Shown piece by piece: positions 46,223 through 58,719 of a stretch of DNA of 64,000 nucleotides. Numbering within the stretch: position 1 is the stretch's first letter; each line of letters starts with the position of its first letter. Source of the stretch: Triticum aestivum (lineage: Eukaryota > Streptophyta > Magnoliopsida > Poales > Poaceae); NCBI RefSeq assembly GCF_018294505.1, contig NC_057807.1, forward strand, positions 137,174,747 to 137,238,746, in the 5' to 3' direction. The notes under the pieces were generated by a model. The model made no database searches. It was given only the letters and a program-made list of their open reading frames with translations, and had not been told where the DNA came from. The position numbers were made by a program, and so were the translations under genes.

Positions 46223-48867
46223 ACACTCCGCAGCCTCGCCGAAGTCTACCAAGTAGCAACAATAAACCCATGGAGTGACACGGCTATTACCTTTAATGCC
46301 AGTGATGAACCTAAATTCCGAACAGCCCGAGCACCAGCAGCATTGGTCCTCAGTCCAATAGTGGACGTCTTTCGCCTTACCAAGGTACTCATGGACGGTG
46401 GTAGCGGATTGAACCTCATTTATGAGGAAACCCTTCGAAAAATGGAAATAGACTGGAGCTGCATTGAGCGAAGCAGCACAACCTTTAGAGGAATAATACC
46501 CAGTCGGGAAGCGTGCTGCACAGGAAAAATCACACTGGATGTGGTGTTCGGCACGCCAGATAATTACAGGTCCGAGGAGGTCACGTTCCAAGTGGCCCCG
46601 TTCAGCAGCGGATACCACGCGCTATTAGGGCGAGAGGCATTCACAATTTCTCAAGCTATACCCCATTACGGGTACATGAAGCTCAAAATGCCCGGGCCCA
46701 ACGGAATCATCACTCTTGCTAGTGACCCGGACATAGCACTCCGCACCGAAAATAAGACAGCCGCACTGGCCCTTGAGGCACTATCCAAAGCCCTAGCGGC
46801 CGAGGAACTGACTGCGCTGCGCTCCACGGTGAACGGGGACGATGTGATACTCGATAAAAGATCCAAGTCCACCTCCTTTAAACCAGCGGACGAAATAGTC
46901 AAATTCCAAATCCATCCAACGGACCCTACAAAAACGGCCTCCATCAGGGCACAATTGAACCCTGATGTAGACGCCGCACTATGAGAATTTCTACGCGAAA
47001 ATTGGGACATTTTTGCCTGGCACCCTTCAGACATGCCAGGAATCCCACGCCGGCTAGCTGAGCACAGCCTAAACATCCTAAAATGATTCAAGCCAGTCAA
47101 ACAGGCTCTTCGGCGTTTCTCCGAACCTAAGAGACAAGCCATGGGAGAGGAGCTAGCCAAACTATTGGAGGCCGGGTTCATCAGAGATATAAAACATCCG
47201 GACTGGCTAGCAAACCTGGTGATGGTACCAAAGAAGGACAAATCCTGGCGCCTATGCGTCGATTTCAAGGACCTCAACAAGGCTTGCCCAAAGGATCCCT
47301 TCCCCCTCCCCCGCATCGATCAAATTATCGACGCTACCGAGGACACGATTCATTGTGTTTCCTCGACGCATATTCCAGCTACCATCAAATTAAGATGGCA
47401 GAGCCAGACCAAGCCGCAACGGCATTCATCACCCCATACGGCCCATTCTGCTTCAACACAATGCCCTTCGGGCTCAAAAACTCCGGCGCAACATATCAGC
47501 GCATGATTCAGACATGTCTGGCAAACCAGATCGGCAAAACAGTGGAGGCATACATAGATGATGTGGTCGTCAAAACCACGCATGTCGAAACTCTAGTAGA
47601 CGACTTGAGGCTCACATTCGATAATCTCTGAACATATGACATAAAGCTTAACCCGGAAAAATGCGTTTTCGGCGTACCAGCCGGAAAACTCTTGGGCTTC
47701 ATTGTATCCGATAGAGGAATTGAAGCAAACCCAGCCAAGATCCGAGCTCTGTCACAATTGGATATCCCAAAGGACCTAAAACAAATACAAAAATTGACTG
47801 GATGCGTGGCAGCTCTAAGCCGCTTTATCTCCCGTTTGGGAGAAAAGGCATTACCCCTTTATCGCCTCCTCCGGCGCGCCGAACACTTCGAGTGGACGGA
47901 TGCCGCCACGGCCGGACTCGAAGAAATAAAAGCCATATTGGCAACAAACCCGGTCCTGGCCGCGCCCAACACGGGCGAACCAGTGCTATTATACATCGCG
48001 GCAACTCATCAAGTTGTAAGCGCGGTGCTCGTTGTCGAACGAGAAACGGACGGACACAAGCTCCCCCTTCAAAAACCATTTTACTATGTGTCCACTGTCC
48101 TCACTCCATGCAAGTCACGGTATCCGGATTATCAAAACATAGTGTACGCGGTGTTTATGGCATCCCGGAAGCTGCGACACTACTTTCAAGAGTGTTCGAT
48201 AACAGTAGCCTCCGAAGTACCTCTTAACGACATTATAAACAACCGCGACGCGACGGGCCGGATTGCCAAATGGGCCATTGAGCTCCTCCCGTTCGACATA
48301 ACCTATAAGCCATGGCGAGCTATTAAGTCGCAAGTTTTAGCCGATTTCATCGCCGAATGGACTGAAGCCGAACTCCCTAAAGAGTACGGCACATATTCCA
48401 ACTGGATCATGCACTTCAACGGCTCCAAAATGTTGGCCGGTCTGGGGGCTGGCGTTGTTCTGACGTCCCCAACAGGAGATACAGTTCAATACGTACTCCA
48501 GATAATGTATACGGACTCCAACAACGCAGCCGAGTACGAGGCCCTTCTACACGGTCTCCGGATGGCAGTCTCCATGGGCATCCAATGCATAGAGGTGAGC
48601 GGGGATTCGAACCTCGCGATATCCCAAATAAATGGAGACTTTGATACCAAGGATCCAGAAATGGCAGCTTATCATAACGCCGTCCTAAAAATGTCAGCTC
48701 GGTTTGAAGGGCTCGAATTTCACCATATAGCCCGTGAAAACAATCAGGCAGCAGACGTGTTGGCACGCATTGGCGCAAAGCGCGATGCTGTCCGCCCCCC
48801 CCCCCAACATATTCCTAGAGAGGCTGTTCAAGCGATCCGTACTATGGGAAGGGGAATCCGGAAATAA
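46223..48867 (+). pseudogene. Fatima-like protease, RT, RNase H and archaeal-type RNase H
   Basis: The protease has KVLMDGGSGLNLIYEET at about 46381. The linker WDIFAWHPSDMPGIP is at 47006. RT: LCVDFKDLNKACPKDPFPLP (about 47250), a frameshift near 47340, FLDAYSSYHQIKMA, and catalytic YIDD at 47550-47561. RNase H spans about 47890-48370 and the archaeal-type RNase H about 48400-48790 (NNAAEYEALLHGLRMA). Stops at 46982 and 47629 fit CGA-to-TGA; another lies near 47085. A run of ten or more C at about 48796 coincides with a frame change into the next segment. Confidence 0.85.
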
Positions 48868-50194
48868 CAGCCCGGACCCAACCGCACTGCCCGACACCGA
48901 ACATCCTGACACAATTGGAAGCTCTGCCAACGAAGTAACATCCTCAGCCCACATAATAATGGCAGTCATTGCCCCGTGGACGGAACCATTCCTAGCCTAC
49001 CTAACCAGGCAGGAACTTCTCGAGGACCAAAATGAGGCACGTTGCATAGTGCGGTGATCTAAAGCCTATAAAGTCCATGAGGGAGAGCTTTATAAGAAAA
49101 GCACCACCGGAGTCCTTCAAAGGTGTATCTCTGAAGAGGAAGGGCGGAATCTTTTGGCTGAAATTCATGCCGGACTCGGCGGGCACCACGCCGCAGCCCG
49201 GGCCCTTGTAGGCAAGGCCTTCCGTATAGGATTTTATTGGCCGAGGGCCCGGGCAGATGCTCAGGACTTAGTCCAACGATGCGTCGGTTGCCAACTCTTT
49301 GCTAATCAAAGCCACATGCCACCCACCGCCCTCCGAACTATACCCATCACCTAGCCCTTCGCGGTATAGGGGCTTGACATGGTTGGACCCCTTAAAGGAG
49401 GAACCCACAAGCAAAAATACCTACTGGTCATGGTGGATAAATTCACCAAATGGATAGAAGCCAAGCCTGTTAAGACGGCCGAATCCGGACCGGTGATAGA
49501 CTTCATATCAGGGGTCGTACACTGTTACGGCGTCCCCCACAACATCATCACTGATAACGGCATGAACTTCACGGCCGACGAGGTCAAACTCTAGTGCAAA
49601 AACATGGGCATCAAGCTCGACTATGCTTCGGTCTATCACCCTCAAACTAACGGTCAAGTCGAGCGAGCAAATGGTCTAATCATGAGCGGCATCAAACCCA
49701 GATTAGTGCGGTCCCTCAAGGAATCTAACACGCACTGGGTAGAGGAGCTCGACTCCGTACTCTGGGGGCTGCGGACCACACCGAATCGCAACACCGGATT
49801 CACACCATTCTTTATGGTATACGGCACAGAGGCAGTACTGCCCTGCGACATAATTCATGACTCACCTCGCGTGCGCATGTACAAAGAAAGAGAAGCCGAA
49901 CTCGATCGGCAGGACAGTTTGGACGCCTTGGAGGAGGAGCGCGACGTGGCAAAAGTCCGTTCCGCATTCTATCAACAGCAGGCTCGAAGATATCAAAGCA
50001 GAGAAGTCCGGGCCAAAACTTACAATGTTGGCGAGTTAGTTCTACGCCTGCCGGACAAGAAAAAGGACAAACTCAAGCCCAAATGGGAAGGTCCCTTTAT
50101 TATTGACCAAGTCCTGACTGGTGGAGCGTATCGTCTGCGAGATGCATCGGATAACCGACTCGAGCCAAACCCATGGAACGCTGCCCGTCTCTAA
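48868..50194 (+). pseudogene. Fatima-like integrase
   Basis: Reads FLERLFKRSVLWEGESG onward in the frame of 48734. Zinc region near 49175-49300 (GGHHAAARALVGKAFRIGFYW, then CVGCQ), core GLDMVGP (about 49371), TDNGMNF (49552), NGQVERANG (49649). The C-terminal domain ends PNPWNAARL at 50194. Stops at 49055, 49352, 49367 and 49592. Those at 49352, 49367 and 49592 each replace a tryptophan conserved in the C1 copy or in the family pattern. Confidence 0.85.
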
Positions 50195-51011
50195 AGATTC
50201 TACGCCTAGCGCCGGACTCTGTGTTCGTCTCCTTCCTCTGTCTATTTTTTACACATTAGCTGTCTTTTATTTCTCTCCTTCTTCCCCCATTTTTCCTTAC
50301 AGCCTTAAGGGCCTGTTCGCGCCTCTTTCGCACACAACTGACGTGCTATCCGCGCTCATTGTACCTGGGGGCTTCTTCAACAGAAGCTTATTTATACGGG
50401 CTTCATGCCCAGCACATGTGTCACACTTCCGCATGTACCTTTTATTCACCATTATATGCATCGATATGACTTAAGTTTTGGCCAAGCTGGGTTGCCTAGC
50501 TCCTGTGCTTACCCCTACGTTCCCGATTGTTCGGCTAGGCGGTAAAGGGAGCACCTCTGTGATTGTTACTCCCGGTCAGCCGGATGTGTACCTCAGACTG
50601 GGTGAAGCCGAAAGCTAGCGTTCTTAAGGGAATATTCGGTTGGTGAACTAAAGATGATTTCTCACTTGTTTATTTATCTACCCCCAGGCGCTTTTCTGCT
50701 TTTTTCGTAGTCCGGACATGCACTTTAGGGCATGCCTCCCAGGGAAAGGAACCCCTAACGAAACTATTCTCCCTGGAAGATGTTTCTTACTAACCATGTA
50801 ATATAACATAACTAGTTGGGCACTTGTCTGTTCAAGCACTAATGACCCCTACGCCTGGTCTCCATGCATGCCCTGGTTCTTACATAACCGAGAGGGTATT
50901 CGGACACACTCCGGACTTTTGGGTCCCGTGGTTGAAGCGAAAAGGTCCGCCATGACAAACAATCTACAATCCGGCTAGAAGGCATTTTACATGTCATCTT
51001 AAATTACATAG
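50195..51011 (+). other. Fatima-like spacer between integrase and antisense gene
   Basis: Begins with a pyrimidine-rich stretch (50215-50300). A gtacctgggggcttc block at about 50364 recalls the polypurine tract. No open frame of note. Confidence 0.5.
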
Positions 51012-53777
51012 TCAACTTGACTGGGCATATTCCTCTTCAATACCATCCAACAGGCTGTCTAGTTTACAGTCCTGTTGGGAATATTTGGCGGCCAACTCTA
51101 CTTGGCCGTACACTAAGCTCATGGGGATCTCCTTCCCATCGGCCCCCACAGGTCCGACCTCGGCCATGTGGTCTGGGTCAGCCTTCGTGTATCGCGTCTT
51201 CACCATGGCCCAGGCCTCCCTGGCGCCTTGACGGCAGGCCGATATCTTCCATAATCGGAAGCGCCGCCGCGCTCCCTTAAGCCTCTCTGCGAGCTCTCCA
51301 AGGCCTTCGGGCATGGAGACAGATGGCCACAAGGCCTGGGCGACGCCGTTCATCACCTGCCGAACTCATTCGTGCAGTTGAAAGAGCTCGGGAAGAAGGT
51401 CACCCGTAGAACCAGGCATTTCCTCTGTAGGACGACCTGTGAGCATACCTACAGACATTACTCTGTTAGTCGACTTCCTCACCGAACTCTTTTTTAAATT
51501 TCGTTCAAGCACTTACTAAAAATGCCGCGTTGAAGCCGTCGATTCTCCTTCACGGAGTCCGACAGCTGGGCACGAACATCCTTTAGTTCCTCATCCAGCT
51601 GGGTGTTGGCATCTTAGAGATTATTCTTCTCCTGCCTCACCCTTGTAAGCACGCTCTCGCTGGCCTTTAACCGGCGCAAGAGTTGTTGCTTGTCCGGATC
51701 TACTCCGGCGCCATCTGCAATGATATTGTCAGATTTGCACACACGCCGCACTTCACAACATACTTATCTTTCTAAGCGTATATTACCAGAGGGGGTCTCC
51801 TTGGCCTCCCCTACAGTGGCTAGTGCGGCTTCAAGTTGGGCTTTGCACTCTTCTAGCTCCCGGGACAGTTGGGTATTCTTTTTTGTAAGATCCTGCATAA
51901 CAAATGATCCTTAAATCAGTTATTCTAACTGTTTCAAGTCTCAGGGGCTACTGGCATAAGACGCTATCAAATTTTCTCACCTGTATGTCTTTTACATACT
52001 GCTCCGTGGCTCTGGCTAGACCATTTTGAGTGGCACGGAGGTGCGCATCTCCCGAATTGAAGGCATCCAATGCCTCTTGGGAGAAATATGCGTCACGAAG
52101 AACTGTCCGGCGACGCCTGTGATTCATGGCACTCTCCTCCTCGGACTTGGTGGCAGACAGTCTGTCGGCATCCTCTTTCGGAGGGACGTCCAACTCACGC
52201 CTCGTGTTCGCCTCCGCTTCTGGACCTGGCTTTGGAGCCTGGCTGGCAGAGGCTTGATTGGCAACCTCTCCAGATATAGTCCGGCGAGCGCTCTTTTTCC
52301 TGAAGAGAGCACGAGAATTAGTATGCCTTCCAGGAATAAAACCTGGGAATAAGATGGCACGCCATACCGTTGCGCCGGCGTCTCAATCCGGACCGCACTT
52401 CTTTTCAGCCTGCTGGGCCTTGCTGCCCCTTGTTGGCTAGCCACCGCGGGCTCGGCCTTCCGCCTCAAGGGCTCCTCCTGCAAAACACCATTGGTATACG
52501 GTGATCAAAAATAAGCACGGATGGATCACTCTCAAAGTATTGGGACTTTAGTCTCAGTTACCTGTGAGGCTGGAAGTATTCTGGGGTAATCGGCTGTAAT
52601 GGCGACCAAGGCATTGTCGATGCTCAGTTGGCAAAATACCCCATCGATCAGCTCCACGGATATGTCCGGATCCTCTTGGGAGGCCGGATCGAGGAACCGT
52701 TCCGGATCCTCGGGTTGTGGAGGGAGGCTGTTTATATCCTTTACGCCCTGGCGCAATTCCTGCGTCGAAATCACAAAGATGAGATATCTGACTACGGGAG
52801 TATGGATCGGATGGGCAAAAAGAAGTGTCCGCTTACCCAGCTTGGAGGATTGTTCATAGAAAATCCGCCCTGTGGATTGACGCGGAGAAATTCCTCCTCT
52901 TCTCCCTTGTACAGTGCGGACAAGATCTTCATCAGAGCGGCAACCGATCTCGGCCCCTTACGGCCACAGCGGGTGGCGTCATCCTCCCCGTTGAAATCCC
53001 ACATGGGGTGGCCTCTATAATGAAGCGGCTGCACCCCCCGCATAATGCATGTGGCCATGACCCCGATCATGGTCCGGAATGAGCTAGCAATCTTATCCGG
53101 CTCATCAGGTAAAGGGCGTCCCTGTCATTTTCCTTCTGAGGGCTCCGTGGACGCCAGCTTAGGCGCTTCTTCAAAGGAGCATTATTGAACTCAGGGAGGC
53201 CGATCCGAACAGGGTCCGGCAGGGGGACATCTTCTATATAAAACCATTCTGAAGGCCAGTCTTCGATAGCCTTCCTTGGGGTTCCGGATAGATATCCGGT
53301 CCCGGCGACGCGCCATACTTCGGCTCCGCCCACTTGATATATTGACCCCTCTTGAGAACGGGGCACAAGGCAAAATAGCTTTTTCCACAGCGCGAAATGA
53401 GCCTCGATGCCCAAAAACAGCTCGCAAAGGGCTACGAAGCCCGCAATATGCAAAATGGAGGCAGGTGTAAGGTTGTGCAACTGGAGGCCGTAGAACTCCA
53501 GGAGCCCCCGGAGAAACGGATGAATTGGAAATCCGAGCCCTCTTATCAAATAAGGGACAAGGCATACCCGTTCTCCTTTGGAGGGATTGGGGACGCTCTC
53601 CGCTTGCTTTCCGCCATTATAGGTGGCGAGTCCGGCTCGAACCGGGACCATGAAGGCTGGGGGAAGAAATCCCTTGGTTTGGAGCACCACCAGCTCGCTG
53701 TGCGGGACGGAGCATCTCTCCCAATCTCCAGGTTGAGGGCTGGGAGGGCGAGAGTAGGAGCTGCGTCGACTGGCCAT
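51012..53777 (-). CDS. Fatima-like antisense multi-exon gene, PF04195-like with coiled-coil C-terminus
   Basis: Exon 1 starts at ATG 53777 (MASRRSSYSRPPSPQPGDW). Residues 65-140 (RGLGFPIHPFLRGLLEFYGL, then NLTPASILHIAGFVALCELFLGI) fit the PF04195 plant transposon-associated domain. A 1-2 base lesion near 53082 shifts the frame, after which it reads MIGVMATCIMRGVQPL up to a GTAAGC donor (exon end 52837). Further exons by splice signals and frame: 52759-52562, 52477-52368, 52299-51981 and one starting near 51892. The last coding piece ends at 51012 (LVYGQVELAAKYSQQDCKLD, then stop). The later exons are Glu/Lys/Leu-rich and probably coiled coil. Function unknown. Near-intact apart from the exon 1 lesion. 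Confidence 0.65.
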
Positions 53778-53859
53778 GATGGAATGGATTTCTGTCGGAT
53801 GCGCTCCGATGAATGCTCGCGAAGGGAAGATGGTGTGATTCGGATCTGAATCCTCGTCT

Positions 53860-53869
53860 CTTTTATAGG
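53860..53869 (-). promoter_or_regulatory. TATA box of the Fatima-like antisense gene
   Basis: The minus strand reads CCTATAAAAG, 83 bases upstream of the ATG at 53777. It is the best TATA match on the minus strand between the ATG and the 3' LTR. Confidence 0.6.
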
Positions 53870-54087
53870 CAGCTCATTTGCGCAGCTAGGAGGGTAAATG
53901 TAAAAGTACCCTGGCTTTTCGCATTCGTTTGACACGTGGAAGATGGCCATTATTGGGCGTGGAAGCCAAGGGGCGCAATATTCACAAGAAGCCGAACACT
54001 ATTCAACAGGTACATGGAATTTGGAGAAGAACCCGCCTTGCAATGCTGAAGACAATCTGCGCGCCGGACTCATCGTCATTGAAGCCT

Positions 54088-54101
54088 GGTTCGGGGGCTA
54101 C
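54088..54101 (+). promoter_or_regulatory. Fatima-like polypurine tract
   Basis: The run ggttcgggggctac abuts the 3' LTR. Its last ten bases match the C1 and C2 tracts. Confidence 0.65.
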
Positions 54102-54573
54102 TGAGGGAGTCTCGGATTAGGGGGTGTCCGGATAGCCGGACTATGACCTTTGGCCGGACTCCTGGACTATGAAGATACAAGATGGAAGACTTCGTCCCGT
54201 GTCCGGATGGGACTTTCCTTAGCATGGAAGGCAAGCTTGGCGATACGGATATGTAGATCTCCTCCCATTGTAACCGACTCTGTGTAACCCTACCCTCTCC
54301 GGTGTCTATATAAACCGGAGGGTTTTAGTCCGTAGGACGAACAACAATCATACCATAGGCTAGCTTCTAGGGTTTAGCCTCTCTGATCTCGTGGTGGATC
54401 TACTCTTGTACTACCCATATCATCAATATTAATCAAGCAGGAGTAGGGCTTTACCTCCATCGAGAGGGCCCGAACCTGGGTAAAAACATCATGTCCCTTG
54501 TCTCCTGTTACCATCCGCCTAGACGCACAGTTCGGGACCCCCTACCCGAGATCCGCCGGTTTTGACACCGACA
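54102..54573 (+). repeat. 3' LTR of the Fatima-like element
   Basis: 472 bp, TATA box at 54307-54314. The target duplication caatt follows at 54574-54578. Confidence 0.9.
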
Positions 54574-54578
54574 CAATT

Positions 54579-57500
54579 CCTTCATCGCTTTAATGAAGAG
54601 AGGTGTAAAGCCATTGGTGAAGAAGTGGCCCGGCTCTTGGCAGCTGGGTTCATTGTTGAAGTTTTTCATCCTGAATGATTAGCTAACCTGGTGTTGGTAC
54701 TTAAGAAGAATGGCACTTGGCACATGTGCGTGGATTATACAGACCTTAATAAGGCCTGCCCAGCTGATCCTTTGGCTCTCCCTTGTATTGATCAGATTAT
54801 TGATGCTACGGCGGGTTGTGAGCGTTTGAGTTTTTTGGATGCTTATTCTAGGTATCATCGGATCAAAATGGCAGTTAAGGACCAGGAGAAGACAGCTTTC
54901 ATCACTCCTTTTGGGGCCTTCTGTTATGTGTCTATGCCTTTTGGACTTAAGAGTGCCAAGGCGACTTACCAGCGGTGTGTGCAAAACTGCCTTCATGATC
55001 AGATTGGGCGCAATGTTCATGCTTATGTGGATGATATTGTGGTGAAGTCAAGGAAGAAGGAGACCTTGATAGATGATTTGAAAGAGACCTTTGACAATCT
55101 CCAGGTTTACAAGATGATGCTTAACCCAGCCAAATGTGTCTTCGGTGTGCCCATAGGCAAGCTCTTAGGTTTTTTGGTCTCTAAAAGAGGCATCAAAGCT
55201 AATCCGGAAAAGATCAAGGCTATTACTGCCTTGGCTAAACCGGTGTGTATCAATGATGTTCAGCGTCTGGCGGGTCGTATTGCGGCCTTAAGCCGGTTCA
55301 TAAGCCGGTTGGGAGAAAAAGCTATCCCTCTATACCAGTTGATGAAGAAACAGATCACTTTCTTTGGAGTGATGCTGCTAATCAGGAGTTTGAAGCCTTG
55401 AAGAAACAGTTAGCTGAACCGCCGGTCCTTGCTGCTCCCATTGATAAGAAGCCCTTGTTGTTATATGTGGCTGCCAATAGCCAAGTTGTTAGTGTGGCAA
55501 TTATGGTGGAATGAAAGGAAGCAGGCTAGGAATATCCGGTTCAGCGGCCGGTTTATTACATCAGTGAAGTGCTCATTGAGTCCAAGCAGAGGTATCTGCA
55601 TTGGCAAAAGCTAGTATATGGGGTATTCATGGCTAGTCGAAAGTTCAAGCAATATTTTCTGGGTCATCCCATCACTGTGGTTAGTTCTGCTCCTTTAGGG
55701 GATATTATTCAAAATAGAGAAGCCATAGGTCGGGTAGCCAAGTGGGCCATTGAACTTGGACCCCATGGTTTGAAGTATATGCCTCGCACAACCATCAAGT
55801 CTCAAGCACTTGTGGATTTCATCAATGATTGGACAGAGCTGCAGATGCCTGAAGAGAAGCCGGATAGCACATATTGGACTATTCACCTTGATGGATCCAG
55901 GCAGTTAGAAGGCTCGGGGGCTGGAGTTATTTTGACTTCCCCACGAGGTGATAAATTTTGTTATGTTTTAAGGTTGATGTTCCCCTGTACTAACAATGCG
56001 GCTGAGTATGAAGCCTTACTCCATGGTCTTCGAATGGCTAAAGAGATGAATCTAAGCTGGGTGAGGTGTTTTGGTGACTCAGATCTGGTGGCTCAGCAAG
56101 TTTCAGGCACTTGGGATTCTAAAGACCCACTCATGGCAGCTTACCACAGCGAGGTTGATGCTATTGCTGGTCATTTCAAAGGTTATCAAGTGGAACATGT
56201 TGATCATAGGAAAAATGAGGCGACTGATGCTTTGAGTCGGTTAGGGTCCCAGCGTAAAAGCCGGTGCCACCTAACATTTTCCTTGATATTCTACATAACC
56301 CTTCAATCAAGTTGCCTACAGAGGAAGATCTTGCTATTCCTGACCCAGAGGCACAATTGGTGGCAGCTCTTCATGCTATCCCTGATTGTAAAGTTCCATA
56401 TTTGGCTTATATGACCCGGGGTGAGTTACCTGAGGATGAAACTTTGGCCAGGTAGATAACCCGGTGGTCTAAGTCAATGACTATTGTCAATGGAGAATTG
56501 CATCGCTTCAGTGTCACAGGGGTGTTTCAACATTGTATTTCTCCTGAGGAGGGCTGTGAGATTCTACGAGAGATTCATGAAGGAGATTGTGGTCATCATG
56601 CCGACTCTAAATCTCTTGTAGCCAAGGCTTTTCGTCATGGGTTTTATTGGCTGACCGCTCATGCTGATGCAGAAGACTTGGTCAGTAAATGTGATGGTTG
56701 TCAAAAAATTTCCAGGAGAGCTCATGTGTCGGCTCAAGAATTGAGGATGATTCCAATAACTTGGCCATTTGCAGTCTAGGGGCTTGATATGGTTGGACCT
56801 TTCAAAAGATCCAAGGATAAAAAGACCCACCTTTTGGTGGTGGTTAACAAATTTACAAAGTGGGTTGAGGCAGAGCCGGTCAGTAAGTGTGACGCGGTGA
56901 CAGCGGTTCAATTCATCAAAAAGGTGATATTCCGTTTTGGTTATCCCCACAATATCATAACTGATAATGACACTAATCTGTCCAAGGGTGCTATGAAATA
57001 ATTTTGTCAACGAGAGCATATCCGTCTTGATGTGTCGTTGGTGGCTCACCCCCAATCCAATGGTCAAGCTGAAAGAGCCAATCAAGAAATTTTGAGAGGC
57101 ATCAAGCCCCGGCTTATGGTCACTTTGCATAGAACGCTGGGTTGTTGGGTGGAGGAATTGCCCTCAGTGCTATGGAGTATCAATACCCCCAACGGCTCTA
57201 CATGTTACACGCCTTCCTTCATGGTCTACGGAGCAGAGGCGGTTCTCCCTAGTGACATCCATCATGATTCGCCCCTGTGGCGGCTTATGTTGAAGCTGGT
57301 AATGAGAAAGCACGTCATGATGCTATCGACCTGTTGGATGAGGAGCGTCACCTTGCAGCGGCTCATTCGGCGATTTACCAGCAAGATATGCGCCGTTATC
57401 ATAGCCGTCGGGTTAAAACCAGGACCTTTCAAGAAGGCAATTTGGTGCTCCGGCTTATCCAGGATCAAACTGACATGCACAAGCTATCCCCACCTTGGGA

Positions 57501-57642
57501 AGGACCCTTTGTGGTCAGCAAAAATCTGAACAATGGGTCATACTACCTTATCGATGTTCGAGACCACAAGGACTCATGCATGTCGGAGGAGGAGACCCGC
57601 CGGCCGTGGAATATTGCTCATCTTCGGCCTTATTACACCTGA
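54579..57642 (+). pseudogene. Element A RT, RNase H, archaeal-type RNase H and integrase
   Basis: RT: LAAGFIVEVFHPE, then a stop at 54676-54678 where W is expected; CVDYTDLNKACPADP (54727); FLDAYSRYHRIKMA (about 54835); catalytic YVDD at 55024-55035. A frameshift near 55355 enters the RNase H (ASRKFKQYFLGHPITVVS). Archaeal-type RNase H at about 55870-56250 (TIHLDGSRQLEGSGAGVILT, NNAAEYEALLHGLRMA). Integrase: GDCGHHADSKSLVAKAFRHGFYW (56585), CDGCQ, GLDMVGP (56780), TDNDTNL (56960), GQAERANQE (57063). Frameshift near 57275; ends HLRPYYT at 57642. Stops at 56453, 56777 and 56999. The order RT-RH-aRH-IN places it in the Tat lineage. Confidence 0.85.
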
Positions 57643-58719
57643 GCCACCAGCTCTTGTGATGTACATATTTTGTTAATGTATATATTATGATGAATATAAT
57701 AAAGCTGACATCCCTGATAATTCAGGGCCTCTGTCGTTTCATTTCTGAGAATAATGAGTCTTTATTGTCACTTCATACGATCACTTGGGGGGCTTCCTGC
57801 TTATTGAGCATAGCTATGACTACCCTCTTGATCCGGCTTGTACGCCATGATTAAAACATACTTGGGGGCTTCCTGCTCATTGAGCATAGCTATGACTACA
57901 CTACTGATCTGGCTTATATGCCTGGAATGAAATATTACTTGGGGGCTTTTTGTTAATGAACAGAGCTTTATTGACCCTTGTAATAGGCTTGGACGCCAGG
58001 TGTATTCACCAAAAAATCTAGGTTATCCTGCCTTTGTTTGCCTGCCACTCCAACCAGGTAATCCTGGAATGACTCGATGTACTCTTGACAATCAATCTTC
58101 TAAGAAGACCCTAAGTTTGTCAATGTTAAAATGGTGATTGGTCATGTGAGGTCCGGCTTACGGGTTTGAATGAAGGATTAACTCAGTGGCTATGTGGACC
58201 TTGAATAACGCTTGACATGCAGGCTTGGCAGCCTACGAATGCCTTGTTTTCTGTTTTTTCTGGTTTGCATTTGGTTTTTTAAGATTCATCCTTTCTACCG
58301 TGTTAATACATGGTCTAAAACGGATAAAGGCTATGTTTGCCTTATGGTCCACATATGAATCTTTCCGGACTTTATTAATCCGGCCTGGTTTTGGACTTTA
58401 AGTCACCAGCATATGATGATTTTTGTGCTTTGGAGTTCTAGCTCTAAGATTTGGGATGTTACCCCTTGCCGCATATGGCATGATAAGCTGGCGGTATGAA
58501 TAAATTGAACAGGGCGTTGTGCTCTTTCTTTGGGATGTTACCCTTACTACACGAGGCATGATAAGCCGGCAGCGTGAAAAAATACCACATGTATGATATT
58601 TTCTGTTATGATTATATGAGTTTTTGTTAAACCGTCCCTGATTATGAACTATTTGGTCATCAGTGGTTTTTATATGGGGCATTATGACCCGCCCTGGGGT
58701 AAACCGCGAGGGCACTTGT
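57643..58719 (+). other. Element A 3' non-coding region with repeats
   Basis: Three copies of a unit of about 76 bases (57783, 57859, 57937) share acttgggggcttcctgct and gagcatagctatgacta; the first part resembles a polypurine tract. Two shorter repeats (words gggatgttaccc and catgataagc) lie at about 58450-58570. No antisense gene is seen before the chromovirus insertion at 58720; one could lie beyond it. Confidence 0.6.

Larger units (their letters stand above)
35015..54573 (+). mobile_element. Fatima-like Tat-lineage gypsy element, complete, interrupted by Sabrina-like element
   Basis: LTRs 35015-35487 and 54102-54573 differ at roughly a dozen positions by eye. The target duplication caatt (35010-35014 and 54574-54578) is perfect. 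Interior on the plus strand: shortened gag, protease, RT, RNase H, archaeal-type RNase H, integrase (all with stops or frameshifts), then an antisense multi-exon gene and the polypurine tract. The Sabrina-like element lies inside gag at 36318-45868. The primer binding site next to the 5' LTR is shortened: the LTR is followed by ttcattgagag. Confidence 0.9.
11911..58719 (+). mobile_element. Element A: Tat/Retand-lineage gypsy retrotransposon, heavily nested into
   Basis: The element starts with a 517-bp LTR (11911-12427). It continues as gag-protease (12441-15532), protease to RT linker (34662-35014), RT-RNase H-archaeal-type RNase H-integrase (54579-57642) and a 3' non-coding region (57643-58719). 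C1 interrupts it at 15532/34657, the Fatima-like element at 35014/54574 and a Tekay chromovirus at 58719. The reading frame joins across the first two sites once one target duplication copy is removed, which shows the pieces are one element. The 3' LTR lies beyond the chromovirus, outside the window. I do not assign a family name. Confidence 0.85.
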
